NCBI GenBank assembly: GCA_958295605.1
Contig: OY282500.1
Coordinates: forward strand, 53,040,268 to 53,104,267
Source: Ajuga chamaepitys
Taxonomy: Eukaryota; Streptophyta; Magnoliopsida; Lamiales; Lamiaceae
Direction: 5' to 3'
Length of the DNA: 64,000 bases
Part shown: positions 34,640 through 46,924 of the stretch, piece after piece
Layout: each line of letters starts with the position of its first letter
Position numbering within the stretch: position 1 is the first letter of the stretch
Translations under genes and position numbers: made by a program
The notes under the pieces: model-generated
What the model was told of the DNA's origin: nothing
Database searches by the model: none
The model's input: the letters and a program-made list of their open reading frames with translations, nothing else

Positions 34640-35560
34640 CCTTAGATCGAGGAGACTATTGGAAAATTACGAACAATACAAATAATAACAAACAATGAAC
34701 GAGAAGAAGCGACAAAGCCAAAACAAAGACACCAAATTTAACGTGGTTCACTAACAACTTGTTAGCTACGTCTGCGGCTAAACGAGATGGACCAAATCCA
34801 ATATCAAGAAGTGTTACACCATAGGACAAAGACAAACTTGACCGTAGGTCAACTATCCAACTCTTCATCCTAACAAACAGAGACAAACTCGAGTATCAAT
34901 CAATTGATACTCGACTATAACCAAACTCTCCACCCTCTATGACCAAACAACTCTAAACCCGAAAATAGAGTCCCAAAACCAAATTGGATATTCTAGACCA
35001 AAAGAGTACCAAGTACTCAACAAATATCAATTCTAGAATATCCTAAATTGACAACCTCTCTCTTGTCCTAACAAATCAATGACTGATCAATCAACTAATT
35101 GACCAATCCCAAATTCCAAAGGCTAATAGGACTATTTATAAGCCCCCAAACCTAATCCTAGACACAGAAGGAATCCAACTGGGCCTAAACAGCTTAAGCC
35201 CATCTGTTGCGCCGCTTGACCAGTCGGGGGCGCGACAGATAGTAGCAGCCGCGACTGGTTCAAATGACGGGACCGCGTCCACAACCAGCACGACCGCATT
35301 CAACAAATGACGCGACTACGTCGCTTTCTGACGCGGTCGCGTTGCTTCCAACACTTCCATATTTGCTTCAAATTCTTCTTCCACCTTGACACGAACGTCG
35401 ACCCAAATCGAACCAGATTCAAGGCACAAATTCCTGACAGAGACTTTCGACAATAGTATCCTGAACGTGAAGGCTGAAGACAATGCCTCTTGACGGTCTG
35501 AGAAGATCACTATCACCAACAAGAAGATCACAAGGCCTCTGAATGGTTTGATTTTAGTTT
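34640..35560. mobile_element. LTR-like segment with GC-motif cluster
   Basis: It contains ACGTGGTTCACTAAC (near 34741), a phrase common in plant copia LTRs. It also contains the GC-rich cluster 35205-35345 with CGCGGTCGCG-, GCGACTACGTCGC- and GACCGCGTCC-type words. Composition differs sharply from its AT-rich flanks. Ends were not resolved. Confidence 0.4.
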
Positions 35561-36289
35561 ATTGTAGTTTTTTTGTTTGTTAAATTTGGTGTATTATTCT
35601 AATTGTGGTGACTTGTGTTTGCGTGTGATTTATATCTCTTGAAGGCACACACTTGTTATCTTTGTGATTTTCCTTCGAAGTTTTATTTCTCTTGTATTTA
35701 TTTTGTGATGAAGGCTTTAACATCTATGCACTTCTAATCAGTATATGCTTTTCCCTTTTCATTCATTGATAATATTGATACTTGTTATCATTTTGTTCCT
35801 TATTATATTTTTGCAAACTAGACATGCAGCTACACTTTACATTGTATATTTATGTTGACTTGTGCTTTTAGTTTTTCTAAGTGAGATATTAATTTATGAC
35901 TATTGTGAATTAATAGGTGGAAGTTGGTTGACGGAAAAGTTCATAACTGAAGCAGAATTACAATGAACTCTTCAACATTAGAAGTTTTTTGTCAAGCAAT
36001 TTTAATCTGTTCTTCCTTTGCATGTAGATGTTTAGAATCAAAACGATGTTTTGCGAATAATTTTTTAATTTGTTAGACATTATACTTCATAAAAGTTATT
36101 GGTTAAACACTTTTTCCTTTGACGTTTGCTCACTTGTTAGACTAAAATTAGCTTTATTGGTCACATATGTTTTTATACTTTCTAATTATCATTATAGTGA
36201 TGTATTATGATGGGAGCCATTCAAATAATAAGAAAAATGTGATATAATTGGTAAAATGTATAGCTATTTTTTTTATATAATGAGGAATA
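35561..36289. other. AT-rich intergenic DNA
   Basis: No gene was seen. Confidence 0.35.
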
Positions 36290-36323
36290 ATTTTTGACAA
36301 TATTAAAATATTTAGTGACGGGA

Positions 36324-36369
<46 letters not shown>

Positions 36370-36645
36370 ATAATAATTGGTTATTTGCCATCTTCTAGTT
36401 AGGGGAAATAATTACATTAATGACCGTATTTTTTATCATTATAAACACATTTAGTGACGATGAAGTTTCTCTCACTATATACTTTTTAGTGACGGGACAC
36501 TATCCTGTCACTATATACAATTAGCTACGGAAGCGATAGCTAGGGGCCGTGACAGGAGATCTCCCATCACTAAATGTCTTTTGTGATGGTTTTTTAACCT
36601 TTGCACACAGTTTTTCCTCTCACTAAAAGCAATATTTCTTGTAGC
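36290..36645. mobile_element. CACTA-like MITE with (TA)n core
   Basis: Repeated TTAGTGACGG / CACTAAATG words occur in both orientations around a (TA)n tract (36318-36364). It ends CAATATTTCTTGTAGCG, close to the TTGTAGTG end of CACTA elements. TAGTGACGG words also characterise the terminus at 9749. The left end was not resolved. Confidence 0.4.
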
Positions 36646-37759
36646 GCAAATACCTTTGATCTTCAATTACATTCAATTACATCATACATACACATCCATA
36701 TAACTTCAAATTAGAGCTTTTTTACATTCCATAAAGAACTAGGGGGAACGAGGGAGTAGCAGCGAAGCGTCTAGAAGGATCGCTTAACCTTTTTGGTTGT
36801 AGTAATAGTTAACTAATTATTTTTCCTTCAGATTCAATTATATTTATTACTTTTATTATAGAGTAATAGTCATAAATTCTAGGTTTGTAGAAATATGTTT
36901 CAGTTACGATGTAGAATTTGATATTTTTGTCTTTAATTTATTCTCTTTCCGTATATTATTGTTTAATGTGTTGGGTTATACTTGTTGCTAGATTAAACTG
37001 ATCACCAATGTTTAGTACCCACAAATCTGTGACTTGGGAGGTGAGGACATGGATGACAAAACATCACACAAACACAATTAATTTGATAGACCGAGAGATT
37101 GAGAATGGTTGTAGGGGTATTTCTTAGGCGCCGTTAGGATTTGCACACTAAGACTTATAGGGAGGTTGATATGTTGTATATGATCTACACCATAATCGCT
37201 TCGGGAGGGGAATTGAGATACACATAGTGAAGCCTCATAATAATAGCAATGATATAAATTTGAATAAGCTCATTTGTTTGCATCTATCAACTGATGCCGA
37301 AATCTGTAATCCTATGGTAGTTTTATTATTTGAGTCAATATGTAAATTTGTCAGTTTGTAACTGTTAGTTAACATTTGCTTTAATTTATTATTTTCTTTT
37401 AATTGTTCAACTGCTTTAATATAGGGACTAGTTAGAGTAGTTAGGACAACCACAAGATATCCATCTTTGATAGGCCTAAATATATCAGGATTAAAATCAC
37501 TGTAATATTTTAATTAGAACGTTTTTACTAATCTCTATGTCATTGCTTGTCACTGCACTAATAACTACACCGTGCACATACCATGTTGCTGTTAAAGAAA
37601 AGAGCAATAAAAAATTAATGTCTGTATTATACAATTTCCCCTTTAATATTAATAAAAGTTAGTTTTGTATAATAAAGAATGATGAAATATCTTTGGCCCC
37701 ATTTTCATTGTGGTTTAATTATGTTCTTATTATATCAGCTTTATAAATCATATAAGATA
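36646..37759. other. Intergenic, no gene seen
   Basis: AT-rich. Short frames have no domain. Confidence 0.35.
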
Positions 37760-38875
37760 GTTATGACAAAAGGAAAAATTATAACTAGCCATTTTTGTAA
37801 CAAATATATAGATTTTGTAAACAAATCTATAAAATATCAAATATAGTCATTTGTTATTGTTCACATCACGCTCCCATCTCCCTTATATGTCACATCTTTT
37901 CTCTCTCTCTCTCTCTCTCTCTTCTCCAATTTCAAAACCCACCATCTCTAAAGCTTCATTCTCCCTCTATCTCTACAATGGAGAATTTTTCCCAAAAATA
38001 ATTACAGATCTCTACATCTCTTGCTCTCTATTTTTTCAAGCTTCTTCTTGGTGATTTTTTTTTTTAAAGATGGAGAAAGCAATTGGTGGCTGACGGATCT
38101 ACCAACAGGCGGCGACTTTAAACTTGTAGAGTTTTCGACAAGGGAACGACGTTGCATCGATGGATACTGCACACAATCGTACCTCTTTCGCTGTTGCAAC
38201 TTTGATGAGTCCAAATCTGAACAGAGAAGACGAACTGAATGGAGAAGAAGAAGTAATGTTGTGTATTTTATTATGATATGAGATACATTTGTCAGCGCAC
38301 GAGTACAGAAAATATTTCTAGGGACACGACTTATAGAGTTTTGGGCATGATATATATTTATTATAGCGCGACGTCATTTGTCATGGCACGAGTATACAAA
38401 GGATATTTCTACGGGTGCAGTTTTTTGCTGTGCTAATTCATGACATGAGGTATATTTCCCATTACACGAGACTATTTGTCATGGTACGAGTATATACATA
38501 AAAATTATTTTGCTTGTGCCGAAATAATGGTACCATGTAAAAAATGGTGTGCCACTATTTTGTGCCTGACGTCATTCCATGTTGTAACGAAGAAGATCTT
38601 AAGTATGAGAATTAAAAAGATAAGATAAAAATTATATTTTTGAAAAAGGAGGACAAAGGGATAAAGTTGAAGTACAAAAAAATTAATGAGGAGAGTGGAA
38701 AAAAGTGAAAATTTGTAAATGAAAAGATGTAAAGTCGGCCAAAAATGCAGAAGGGGTGAGAGTGAAATGGGTCACGAAAAGATAAAAATAACTTAAATTA
38801 ATATGATTTTACAAAGATGACAGAATTAATATATTCACTACAAAAATGACTAATTTTGGAGGTTTTCACTCTAGG
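37760..38875. mobile_element. Probable Mutator-like element (MULE) with gene-like core
   Basis: The left end around AACTAGCCATTTTTGTAA and the right end TACAAAAATGACTAATTTT are inverse over about 60-100 bp with moderate identity. The interior has a (CT)n tract (37899-37922) and a GC-richer stretch (38085-38250; GGTGGCTGACGGATC...GGCGGCGACTTT). It also has three diverged ~90-bp tandem repeats carrying TTTGTCATGGCACGAG near 38294, 38371 and 38467. It lacks a transposase. No target duplication was fixed. Confidence 0.45.
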
Positions 38876-39614
38876 ATATAACAATCAAATATCCCATCAA
38901 GCATGTCAATCAATATCATAAAGATTAACAAGAAAAATAGAATTTAAAAGTGGGGTTCTTAAAGATTAAACAAACTAATGTGTCACATTCGGTAAATACA
39001 CTCATGCTTGGTGATTGGAACAAAGTTTTTGCATAGAAAAATAAAAAAACAAAAAGCAAAACAATTATGGGATAATCATTCCAACCAGAAAGGCATAGAC
39101 TCAACTTTTATCATCTTGTCATCATACACTCTTCTCTCCTACCCAACCCCCCATAAGCCCCCTCCACCTTTCACCGCCTCCCATGACATGAGAAAGATTC
39201 TCTGTTGGTGAAAAAATCTCAAGCAAACAGAGGCAGAAATAATATTGTAATATTCCTCCTACCCCCAAGTAATTAATAATAAAAGCAACTTACCCGAGAT
39301 TGAAATCAGTTAATTACAATTACTAGTAGTAAATTGTATTACTTAAATAGATTGAACACATTAATCAGCCACTCATCTTCTTTGTAGTCTTGCTTACTCT
39401 ATACACACACATAGAGAGAGAGAGAGAGAGAGAGAGTACATTCTTCCAATTTCTGCAACCATCAGCTAGCCTAGTGTTGTATGTATTTTGACATCACAGT
39501 AAAAGGTATATTTTAGCTGTTCCTCGTATCATCATCATCTTGTATATACCACATCAGATTCTAATCTACATAGATTGAATTCAGACAACCGAAAAAGATT
39601 ATTGTTGCAGGAAG
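38876..39614 (+). promoter_or_regulatory. Upstream and 5' UTR region of the IDD gene, with (GA)n
   Basis: The (AG)n tract at 39413-39436, about 180 bp before the ATG, is of the kind bound by plant BASIC PENTACYSTEINE factors. A leader of roughly 200 bp and the GAAG before ATG suit a 5' UTR. No decisive TATA box was assigned. Role inferred from position. Confidence 0.4.
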
Positions 39615-42327
39615 ATGACAGACGAAGCAATATCAATCAACTCCACCCCTCAAAACCCTGTAAAGAAGAAGAGAAACCTTCCAGGCAATCCAGGTAACTA
39701 ATTATATTTCTTTTAAGACATAAATACTTCATTTGATTGTAATTAATATTAATATGCCGCTTGTTACAGATCCTGAAGCTGAAGTGATCGCGCTGTCGCC
39801 GAAAACCCTAATGGCGACGAACAGATTCGTTTGTGAAATATGTGGGAAGGGTTTCCAAAGGGATCAAAACCTGCAGCTGCACAGGAGAGGGCATAACCTG
39901 CCATGGAAACTGAAGCAAAGGAGCGGAACGGAGATACGAAAACGGGTGTACGTGTGCCCGGAGAAGGGGTGCGTGCACCACGAGGCGGGTCGGGCACTGG
40001 GGGACTTGACAGGGATAAAGAAGCACTTCTGCAGAAAGCATGGAGAGAAGAAGTGGAAGTGTGATAAGTGTGATAAACGCTACGCAGTGCATTCAGATTG
40101 GAAAGCTCATTCCAAGACTTGTGGTACTAGGGAATACAGATGTGATTGTGGCACTATCTTTTCAAGGTAATTTTTTATTTTGGACATATTCATATTTCTT
40201 CAATTGTGTATTTTTAGTGTTGTATTGAAATAGTAATTCATTTAGAAATATATATATATATATAAATTAAATCATGAATCTAAGGAGTATGGCTTTGGAC
40301 GTAGGTTTTAGTGTCTAAAAAGGAGGGGAAGATGAAGACAAATAACTAGTCAAGCTGTGTTGTTTTCCAGCCCCCAATAGGTTGTTATATTAGGATGTTT
40401 CTCGGATTACATCTCTAAAGTCATCAAATGCTATTCCGTCTTTTATTCCTATTATATTAATATATATCATATATTTTATGACATCATAAAATAAATATAG
40501 AACATGCATTGATATAGGTTGGAATATGAGATGCAATTATATCATTCAATATAGAAAGTCTCATTTAGATGTGTTCAGTATTGTTCCTCTCCAGATTCAA
40601 TTTATTTATACTCTCTATCATAAATTCAAAGTATTGTTTAAAAGAAAAAGTGTTCCACACTACTAATCATGGGTAAAAAATCAATATCATGTTTACTAGC
40701 CAAAATACTTAAAGTTAATTTTTTTTTTTTAATTCATGAATAATTAATATATGATTAAGGGAGAATTTTAAATTTTAGAAGGTTATGTGCTCTTCAAATC
40801 ACTAACAACAAAACGTTGTGTCTTTTTTTTATTTGGAACAGAAAGAGCATTATCATATCATATTTCTATCTTATATTTCAATTGTAAGTTTGTAACATCA
40901 CCATATAAAACGTAAAGTTATATACATAATGAAACTAAACACTAAAACATAGTGTTGGTATATACGAGGACTACAGGAAAAAGGATATTTTGAGATCATA
41001 TCTAGTGGTCTCAAATAATGAGTATTTGTCACAACTTAAGTGAAGTAATCTCAAATAAATAGTATTCGTCACAACTTATAAGTATTTATCACAGTTTTAT
41101 TATAGTCTCAATAACTCGGACGCAAATAATATATTTGTGACCACAAAAGTGATCTCAAATGCTTCTCAAATAATTTTTGTAATAACTAATTGTCTCTAAA
41201 AGTAGTCTTAAATTGGTCTTAAATAACAAATAACTTATTAGTGGTGCCCACAATTATGATGTCAAACAGTATTATACAAAAAACCTCTTTAGTTGTAACG
41301 AAGACGGAGTCTGATACTATGTGAAATTTAAATGATTTCAGATAAAGTTAATTACTCAAGCCACAATGATAAAAACTGACTTTAAAGATTAGCTTAAGTA
41401 TTAAAGAAAATAAAAAAACACAGAGATTTCTCACAAATTGCAACTAGGTGTTTGTAAGAAAAGTAGAAACCTCAACTGGTTTCTTGTAACACTCCACGAT
41501 ATTTGTAACAAAACATATTATTTGTAATTAAATCCAATCCAGCAATTCCTTGTTCGACGAAATTAATTTATGAAAAGAATTTGTTTGATTTGATGGTACT
41601 GAAAATTTAGAGTTTTGAATTTTGGTTGAGTAGGAGAGATAGCTTCATCACTCATCGAGCATTCTGCGAAGCCCTAGCCGAAGAGACAGCGAGGTTGACA
41701 GCAGCATCCCACACTACAAGCATCAACTATCACTTCCTTGGATCATCAACAGGCCTACCCCAGAATCAGCAGTTCCCAAGCCCAATGGGCCGAGGCTTAT
41801 CCCTATGGCTGACTCCATCCCAAATGCATCCCGTCACTTGTGGATCACTGCTTAGTCACGATAATAATCCCTCCTCCTCAAATTACCAGCTGAATTGGGA
41901 TTTTGGGAATAATCAAAACCCTACAACCAATGTCAAGGAAGTTAGTGTTCAATCCCTTTTTAGCTCTCAAAGTCAAACTCAGCAGCCATCTTCTGCAACA
42001 ATTTCTGCAACAGCTTTACTGCAAAAAGCTGCTCAAATTGGAGCTACAACAAATGATTCTTCAATGATCATGGCAAATTTTGGGATTAAGGGGAACCAGA
42101 ACATTTGTCTTGAAGATGGGAACAAGCTATGTGGATTATACAGTACAATGGCAAATTCAGCAACGAGTGATGTAGAGTATTCGGTGATGAATCAGCTGGA
42201 CGCTTACCCTTCAAAACGACGTCGCGTGATGAATGATGTGGAGAAGACAGGAGGAGAAACAAGGGATTTTCTTGGAGTTGGGATACAATCCATCTGCCAT
42301 CCCTCATCAATCAATGGATGGATATGA
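39615..42327 (+). CDS. INDETERMINATE-domain (IDD) C2H2 zinc-finger transcription factor
   Basis: Three exons: 39615-39693, 39770-40166, 41634-42327 (introns GT..AG, 76 and 1467 bp), giving 389 residues. IDD proteins are nuclear DNA-binding regulators acting with GRAS proteins such as SHR, SCR and DELLAs in development, gravitropism, sugar and hormone responses. Seen: nuclear-localisation motif KKKRN (17-21); finger 1 C48-C51-H64-H68; finger 2 C89-C94-H112-H117 with GRALGDLTGIKKHFC; finger 3 (C2HC) C124-C127-H140-C144; finger 4 C151-C153-H166-C170. C-terminal signatures ISATALLQKAAQIGAT and TRDFLGVG are both present, as in the IDD branch that includes the BIRD proteins (MAGPIE, JACKDAW). Intron positions, before DPEAEV and inside FSR|RDSF, are those of the family. 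No frame damage; finger 2 has PEKGCVHHEAG where PEPTCVHHDPS is common. Exact orthologue not assigned. Confidence 0.93.
40969..41300. mobile_element. CACTA-derived MITE relic inside IDD intron 2
   Basis: The left end GACTACAGGAAAAAGGATAT (CACTAC with one change) and the right end ACCTCTTTAGTTGTAACG are inverse-like. The interior GTGGTCTCAAATAATGAGTA, TTTGTCACAAC and TTGTCTCTAAAAGTAGTC words match the elements at 43175 and 49106. It occupies about a fifth of the intron and is remote from both splice sites. Confidence 0.75.
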
Positions 42328-43174
42328 TCATTAAAAAAATGTTGATGGATTTGCATATCAAGAAAGGTAATGGAAAAGATCATGGAGATAAAGTGGACAA
42401 CTTTGATGCAGACAGATTTGCAGAGAAGGAAAAAGTTGGCAATTGAGAGCTAAAAAAGGTGCATAGGAATAACTATTGAAATGGGGATTATAAGATCCAT
42501 GCATATTCTGTTGAAGTCTCATATAAAAATATGTTCCCTTTGAAATTGTGGGCTAAAAAGGCATTTGTGGTGGGGGGACAAAGAAAAGAGCCCTTTACAC
42601 TCCATTATTGCTGTTTTTTCAATTATGCCCTAGGTGTTATCCTCTCAGACTTAAAAACAATATGATTAGAGAGGAATGCTAAATGTGGTTTTAGGTATGT
42701 GGCTATCTAGCTGCCTTTTCTTGTTAATATGATAATGCACTTCTGTTTAATTTGCTTACTTTATAGAACTTACTTTGTAAAGATAAATATTTTCTCATAA
42801 TCCCATGGAAAAAAAAAAAAAAAAAAGTTGTATTACTCCATTTGGTTAAAATGAGAATCGTGTTTTATAAAGGTTCTATTTTTTTGTAATGAATTGGGAT
42901 GAAAATACAACTTTCTAAAAATTATATATTCACATTTAAATTATTCATTCTTAACTTATTCAATCGTATACAATCAAAACTTTTAAACTAGAACTATATA
43001 TTGACCCAACTGAAGCAAGTGACAACCTTTTTAATATGTTAACCAAGTGATATTTAAATAAATTGCCACAAATTAAAAATAGGATTAGGGTTGAAAATTC
43101 AATTAATCCCCGAACCTTGTGCACAGATTGGTTATCGACCAATCCGCATATTCTGTGTGAATCAAAAACCAGAT
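42328..43174 (+). other. IDD 3' UTR and downstream flank
   Basis: The first few hundred bases should hold the 3' UTR. A poly(A)-like run sits at 42809-42826. No further gene was seen before the CACTA terminus at 43175. Confidence 0.4.
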
Positions 43175-43224
43175 CACTACAACAAAAATGGTTTTATGAG
43201 ACAACAAATAGTGTCTCAAATAAT

Positions 43225-43345
43225 GGGTATGTTTACTTAAGGCTGGAGAATGCTGGACCAAATCTAGCTGATGGAGTTAATGAGTGTGCTTTATCGGGAT
43301 TTGGGCCTTTAAATCTACTGAGTCAAGCCTTAAGTAAACACACCC
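43225..43345. mobile_element. Tourist-like MITE nested in the CACTA MITE
   Basis: The 121-bp insert has inverse ends GGGTATGTTTACTTAAGGCT and AGCCTTAAGTAAACACACCC. AAT flanks both sides (43222-43224, 43346-43348). The uninterrupted sequence CTCAAATAATGAGTATTTG survives in the copy at 40969, which proves the insertion. A 3-bp target suits PIF/Harbinger. Confidence 0.8.
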
Positions 43346-43459
43346 AATGAGTATTTGTCATAACTTATGTGTATTTGTCACAATTTTATTGTCGTCTCAA
43401 TAACTCGGATGCAAATAATATATTTGTGACGACAAAAGTGGTCTCAAATGCGTCTAATA

Positions 43460-43672
43460 CTCCCTCCGTCCCGGCTTATCAACACATTTGACCGGGCACG
43501 AATGTTAAGAAAAAATAGATTTTACTTTTTCTTTGACTTTTTTAAAGGTTGTGATTGAGAGTTGAAATTTTGAGGGTGAAGATTATGGGAATTAGTTTCT
43601 ATTTTAGGGGTGTGCAAAATAAGTTGGGACAGCAAAAAAGGGAAAGTGTGCAAAGTTCCGGGACGGAGGGAG
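43460..43672. mobile_element. Stowaway MITE nested in the CACTA MITE
   Basis: CTCCCTCCGTCCCGGCTTAT at the left is mirrored by AAAGTTCCGGGACGGAGGGA then G at the right. TA flanks at 43458-43459 and 43673-43674. Confidence 0.92.
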
Positions 43673-43900
43673 TATATTTTTTGGGGAAAAAAACTCAAAT
43701 GTCTAATAACTTTTTACTTTTCCGGATTTGGTCTCATAAGTTATTACTTTTTCAATTTAGTCTGACATCTCGCTTAATTGCTCAATTTTGATCCAATTTG
43801 GGGATTCCGGCAACTTATGACACGTGTCGCCGGATTTATGAAGTGTAATTTTTAATTTTTTTATTAGATAACACATCACATTTAAGAATTAACTAGTCAG

Positions 43901-44139
<239 letters not shown>

Positions 44140-44171
44140 AAACTGAAAACGCAAAAAAAAAAAAAAAAAAA

Positions 44172-44540
44172 AATCTAAATATATCTAATCCTCAAAAAAA
44201 CTTTGTGCACGAGTTCTTCTTAACTCTGTAAATTTTTCAGATCATGACCCCAATCATCAAACAAAACTTGCAGATCTTGACCCAAGAAAAAGAAAAGTCT
44301 AAATCTACCTAATTAATTCTCAAAAAACTTTATGCACAAGTTCTTCTTCTTACCTCTGTAAATTTTTTGATCTTGACCCAATCATTAAAACAAAACTTGC
44401 AGATCTTGACCAACGAAAAAGAAATCTAAATCAATCTAATCCTCAACAAAACTCTCTGCACAAGTCCTTCTCTTACCTCTATAAATTTTTCAGATTTGAC
44501 CTCAATCATTAAAACAAAACTTGCAAATCTTGACCCAATC
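44172..44540. repeat. Minisatellite, three copies of ~125 bp
   Basis: Units begin near 44175, 44299 and 44425 with TCTAAAT...CTAATCCTC. They share GCACAAGTTCTTCT, CTCTGTAAATTTTT and AAAACTTGCAGATCTTGACC. Copies differ by several percent. It lies inside the MULE. Confidence 0.9.
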
Positions 44541-45669
44541 ATTTTACTCGAGGTATTGTGCATATCATGATTTGCATTCGAAGCTCCTCCATCGCCGCCA
44601 TCGGAGCTCGGAGTTTGATTTGGGTCGGAGATCATACCTTGATCTGCGTTCGATGTGGATCGGAGTTCGGATACGAGGCAGCTCCGCCATCGCCGCCATC
44701 CTCCACTCCATCCGAGCGCCTCGCCACAGCAGCTTCTTGAAACTCGCAGGTGAGGATTTAATCAAAGAGGATTAGTAAGATTTGAGGGTTTAAGTTCGCA
44801 GTTAATATACCTAGGGTCCAAAGTTTGGGGAGTTGAAGCCACGAATTTGGGAGGGGAAGATTTGGGAAAGAAAAATTAGGGTTCTTTTTGGAGAAGAACT
44901 AGAACGGGTGCTAAGGTAGTATGAAGAAGAAGGATTTCTTTGTTATTTTTTCTCAATTAGCTCAAAGAGATTTCTTTCTCTTTTACATTATTTTATGAAT
45001 CTGATGTGTTAATTAAATAGGCTGATGTTTCATATAATAAGAAAAATGAAAAAAAAAATAATGCCACGTCATATTTCCGGCGACGCATGTCAAAATTCGT
45101 CGAAAGCCCCAAATTCGTGTCGGCGCGTGAGGGACGCGTGCTATATTTTCCGGTCACTGGATTAAAATTTGGTCAAATTGGGCTAAAATTGAGCGATTAC
45201 TAGAGACGCGAGACTAAATTGAAAAATAATAAGTTGTGGGACCAAATCCGAAAAGGTAAAAAGTTATGGGACGATTTTAACTTTTTTCCTATTTTTTATG
45301 ACAACTAGTTGTCTCTAAAAGTGGTCTTGAAATGGTCTCAAATAATTTAAACAGAGATTTGTGAAAAAAGTAGTCTGAAATAACTTATTATTATCGACTA
45401 CAATTCTCAAAAAATATTTTACAAAAAACCTCTTTTGTTGTAGTCATGTGATGAATGGTTTCCTCAAATTGGTCATTTTTTGCAACATACATGACTAAAA
45501 TTGAATTTATGTAACATAGAAGTTTTTTCTTTTTTTTTTTTTAACAAACCCTATCCTATAGAACTAAAAATAAGTTTTTTTCCCAATCGGATAACTGCAT
45601 CTCAGAACTAGAACCTAATAAAAAATTACAAAAACTTATTATTATAATTGAAATATCGAAAATGTTGGT

Positions 45670-46110
45670 ATATAGGTGTTGATACAGAAATTTCGTATCA
45701 AATTAAAATACGTCACGTAATAAAATATATGTTGAGAATTATTTTTATATTGATTATTTTAATGTTAGGAATTAATTAAATATAATTCTTATATTAAATA
45801 GTCAATTTAGTTGATGATTTGTTTTATATTTTATTGATCAATGGGAACCCGCCACGTGTCAAGATGATGCAAAATTAAATTAATTTAGTAATTATCCAAG
45901 AAGATTATGATAAATATCAAGTCATCGTGGACCAATGAAAGTGCTTCATGTGTCAAGTTATTGCAGTAATTATTTAATTAAATGCAATTAATTTGATAAT
46001 TATCTCGTGGATAATGATATTGTGAATGACCAATCATATCGCTCCATTCAGACTCAAGCACATTAGGGTTTTTCCATCCTACAATTATAAATAAGGCCTC
46101 ATTCTCCACC
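45670..46110. mobile_element. LTR-like fragment with duplicated U3-type blocks
   Basis: It starts near TGTTGATACAGAAATTTC. Two ~100-bp blocks follow with CACGTGTCAAG.TGATGC / CATGTGTCAAGTTATTGC and AATTAATTT.GTAATTATC. Then comes a TATA-type CAATTATAAATAAGGCC and CATTCTCCACC. The layout resembles U3 plus TATA of a gypsy LTR. It abuts the broken end of the mariner-like pseudogene. Confidence 0.4.
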
Positions 46111-46924
46111 AAAATCTGCAATATGCAGTCTTTTATAACCTCTTTGTGGATCGTGTCAATTGGTTTTGTAACCATAGTCCCTATAACCCGATTAACGTTG
46201 TTACGAAGGGCTGGTCTTGTTTTGTGAATGGAAATATACCAACTTTTTCATCGAACAATAGAGCTCCCTGGGCTGAATATTTAGGTCGAGCAACGGCACA
46301 CATGAACATAACTTTCGTTATGAATCATTTGCTCTTGCAAGACCGATACACATCTTCTTCTTTTTCTAACTTATATGCCCTCTCCGTAGCTCTTTGCATA
46401 TAAAATCATTTTTCGTCTATATGAACAACATTGTGCATGATTTCAAACCTGATTTTCTTTGTTGTTGTGTCAAACTTCAAATGACTCAAACTGAATTTCA
46501 GCCTTTGCACCTTGTTTGCATCCGTTAATGTTGGTTTTATTGCATTTGTGTGTGGTTTTATCACCCCATTCTTCACCCATCTCCCAACTGAACTTTTACT
46601 TACCTCTAATTCCTTTGCCAACTTGCGTATGCTGCCCCGTCTGCAAAATGGTATTGCTTTGAATGTTGATGTATCCAACTCAGCTTGTTTCGGTCTTATT
46701 GTTCTTGTTTGCTCCAAAAAGGCCACTGATAACCCCTATCTAATCTATTTCTTTGTAGCTACCTAAATGTAATGGACCGCTCGACGACTAACTCCAAATG
46801 TTGTAGCCATCGATCGAATCTTGCCACAGTGGATGACACCATCCATACTATTAGCCAACAGATACTGCGCTATCCGATTACGGTCTTATGGAGACAAGTT
46901 TGGTTCATTTCCATTGTTTGCCAT
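46110..46924 (-). pseudogene. Mariner-like (plant MLE) transposase pseudogene
   Basis: Minus-strand translation from an ATG at 46924: MANNGNEPNLSP, stop, then DRNRIAQYLLANSMDGVIHC, SMATTFGVSRRAVHYI (first helix-turn-helix), PFCRRGSIRKLAKELEVSKS (second helix-turn-helix), NAIKPTLTDANKVQRLKFSL, the catalytic first-Asp box NVVHIDEK, then KVMFMCAVARPKYS, VGIFPFTKQ and TKPIDTIHKEVIKDCILQ. This is the order of plant Tc1/mariner transposases, which cut and paste TA-flanked elements including Stowaway MITEs. The second and third catalytic Asp regions are missing and at least six stops are present, so it is dead. Confidence 0.88.

Noticed and set aside
39812..40170. Intronless short zinc-finger gene ending after exon 2
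   Set aside because: A GT donor at 40167 and an AG acceptor before 41634 join in phase to the conserved RRDSFITHRAFC continuation, so the gene has three exons.
44526..44775. Independent small gene from the GC-rich frames on either strand
   Set aside because: The segment lies wholly inside a MULE and has no recognised domain; treated as possible captured sequence instead.
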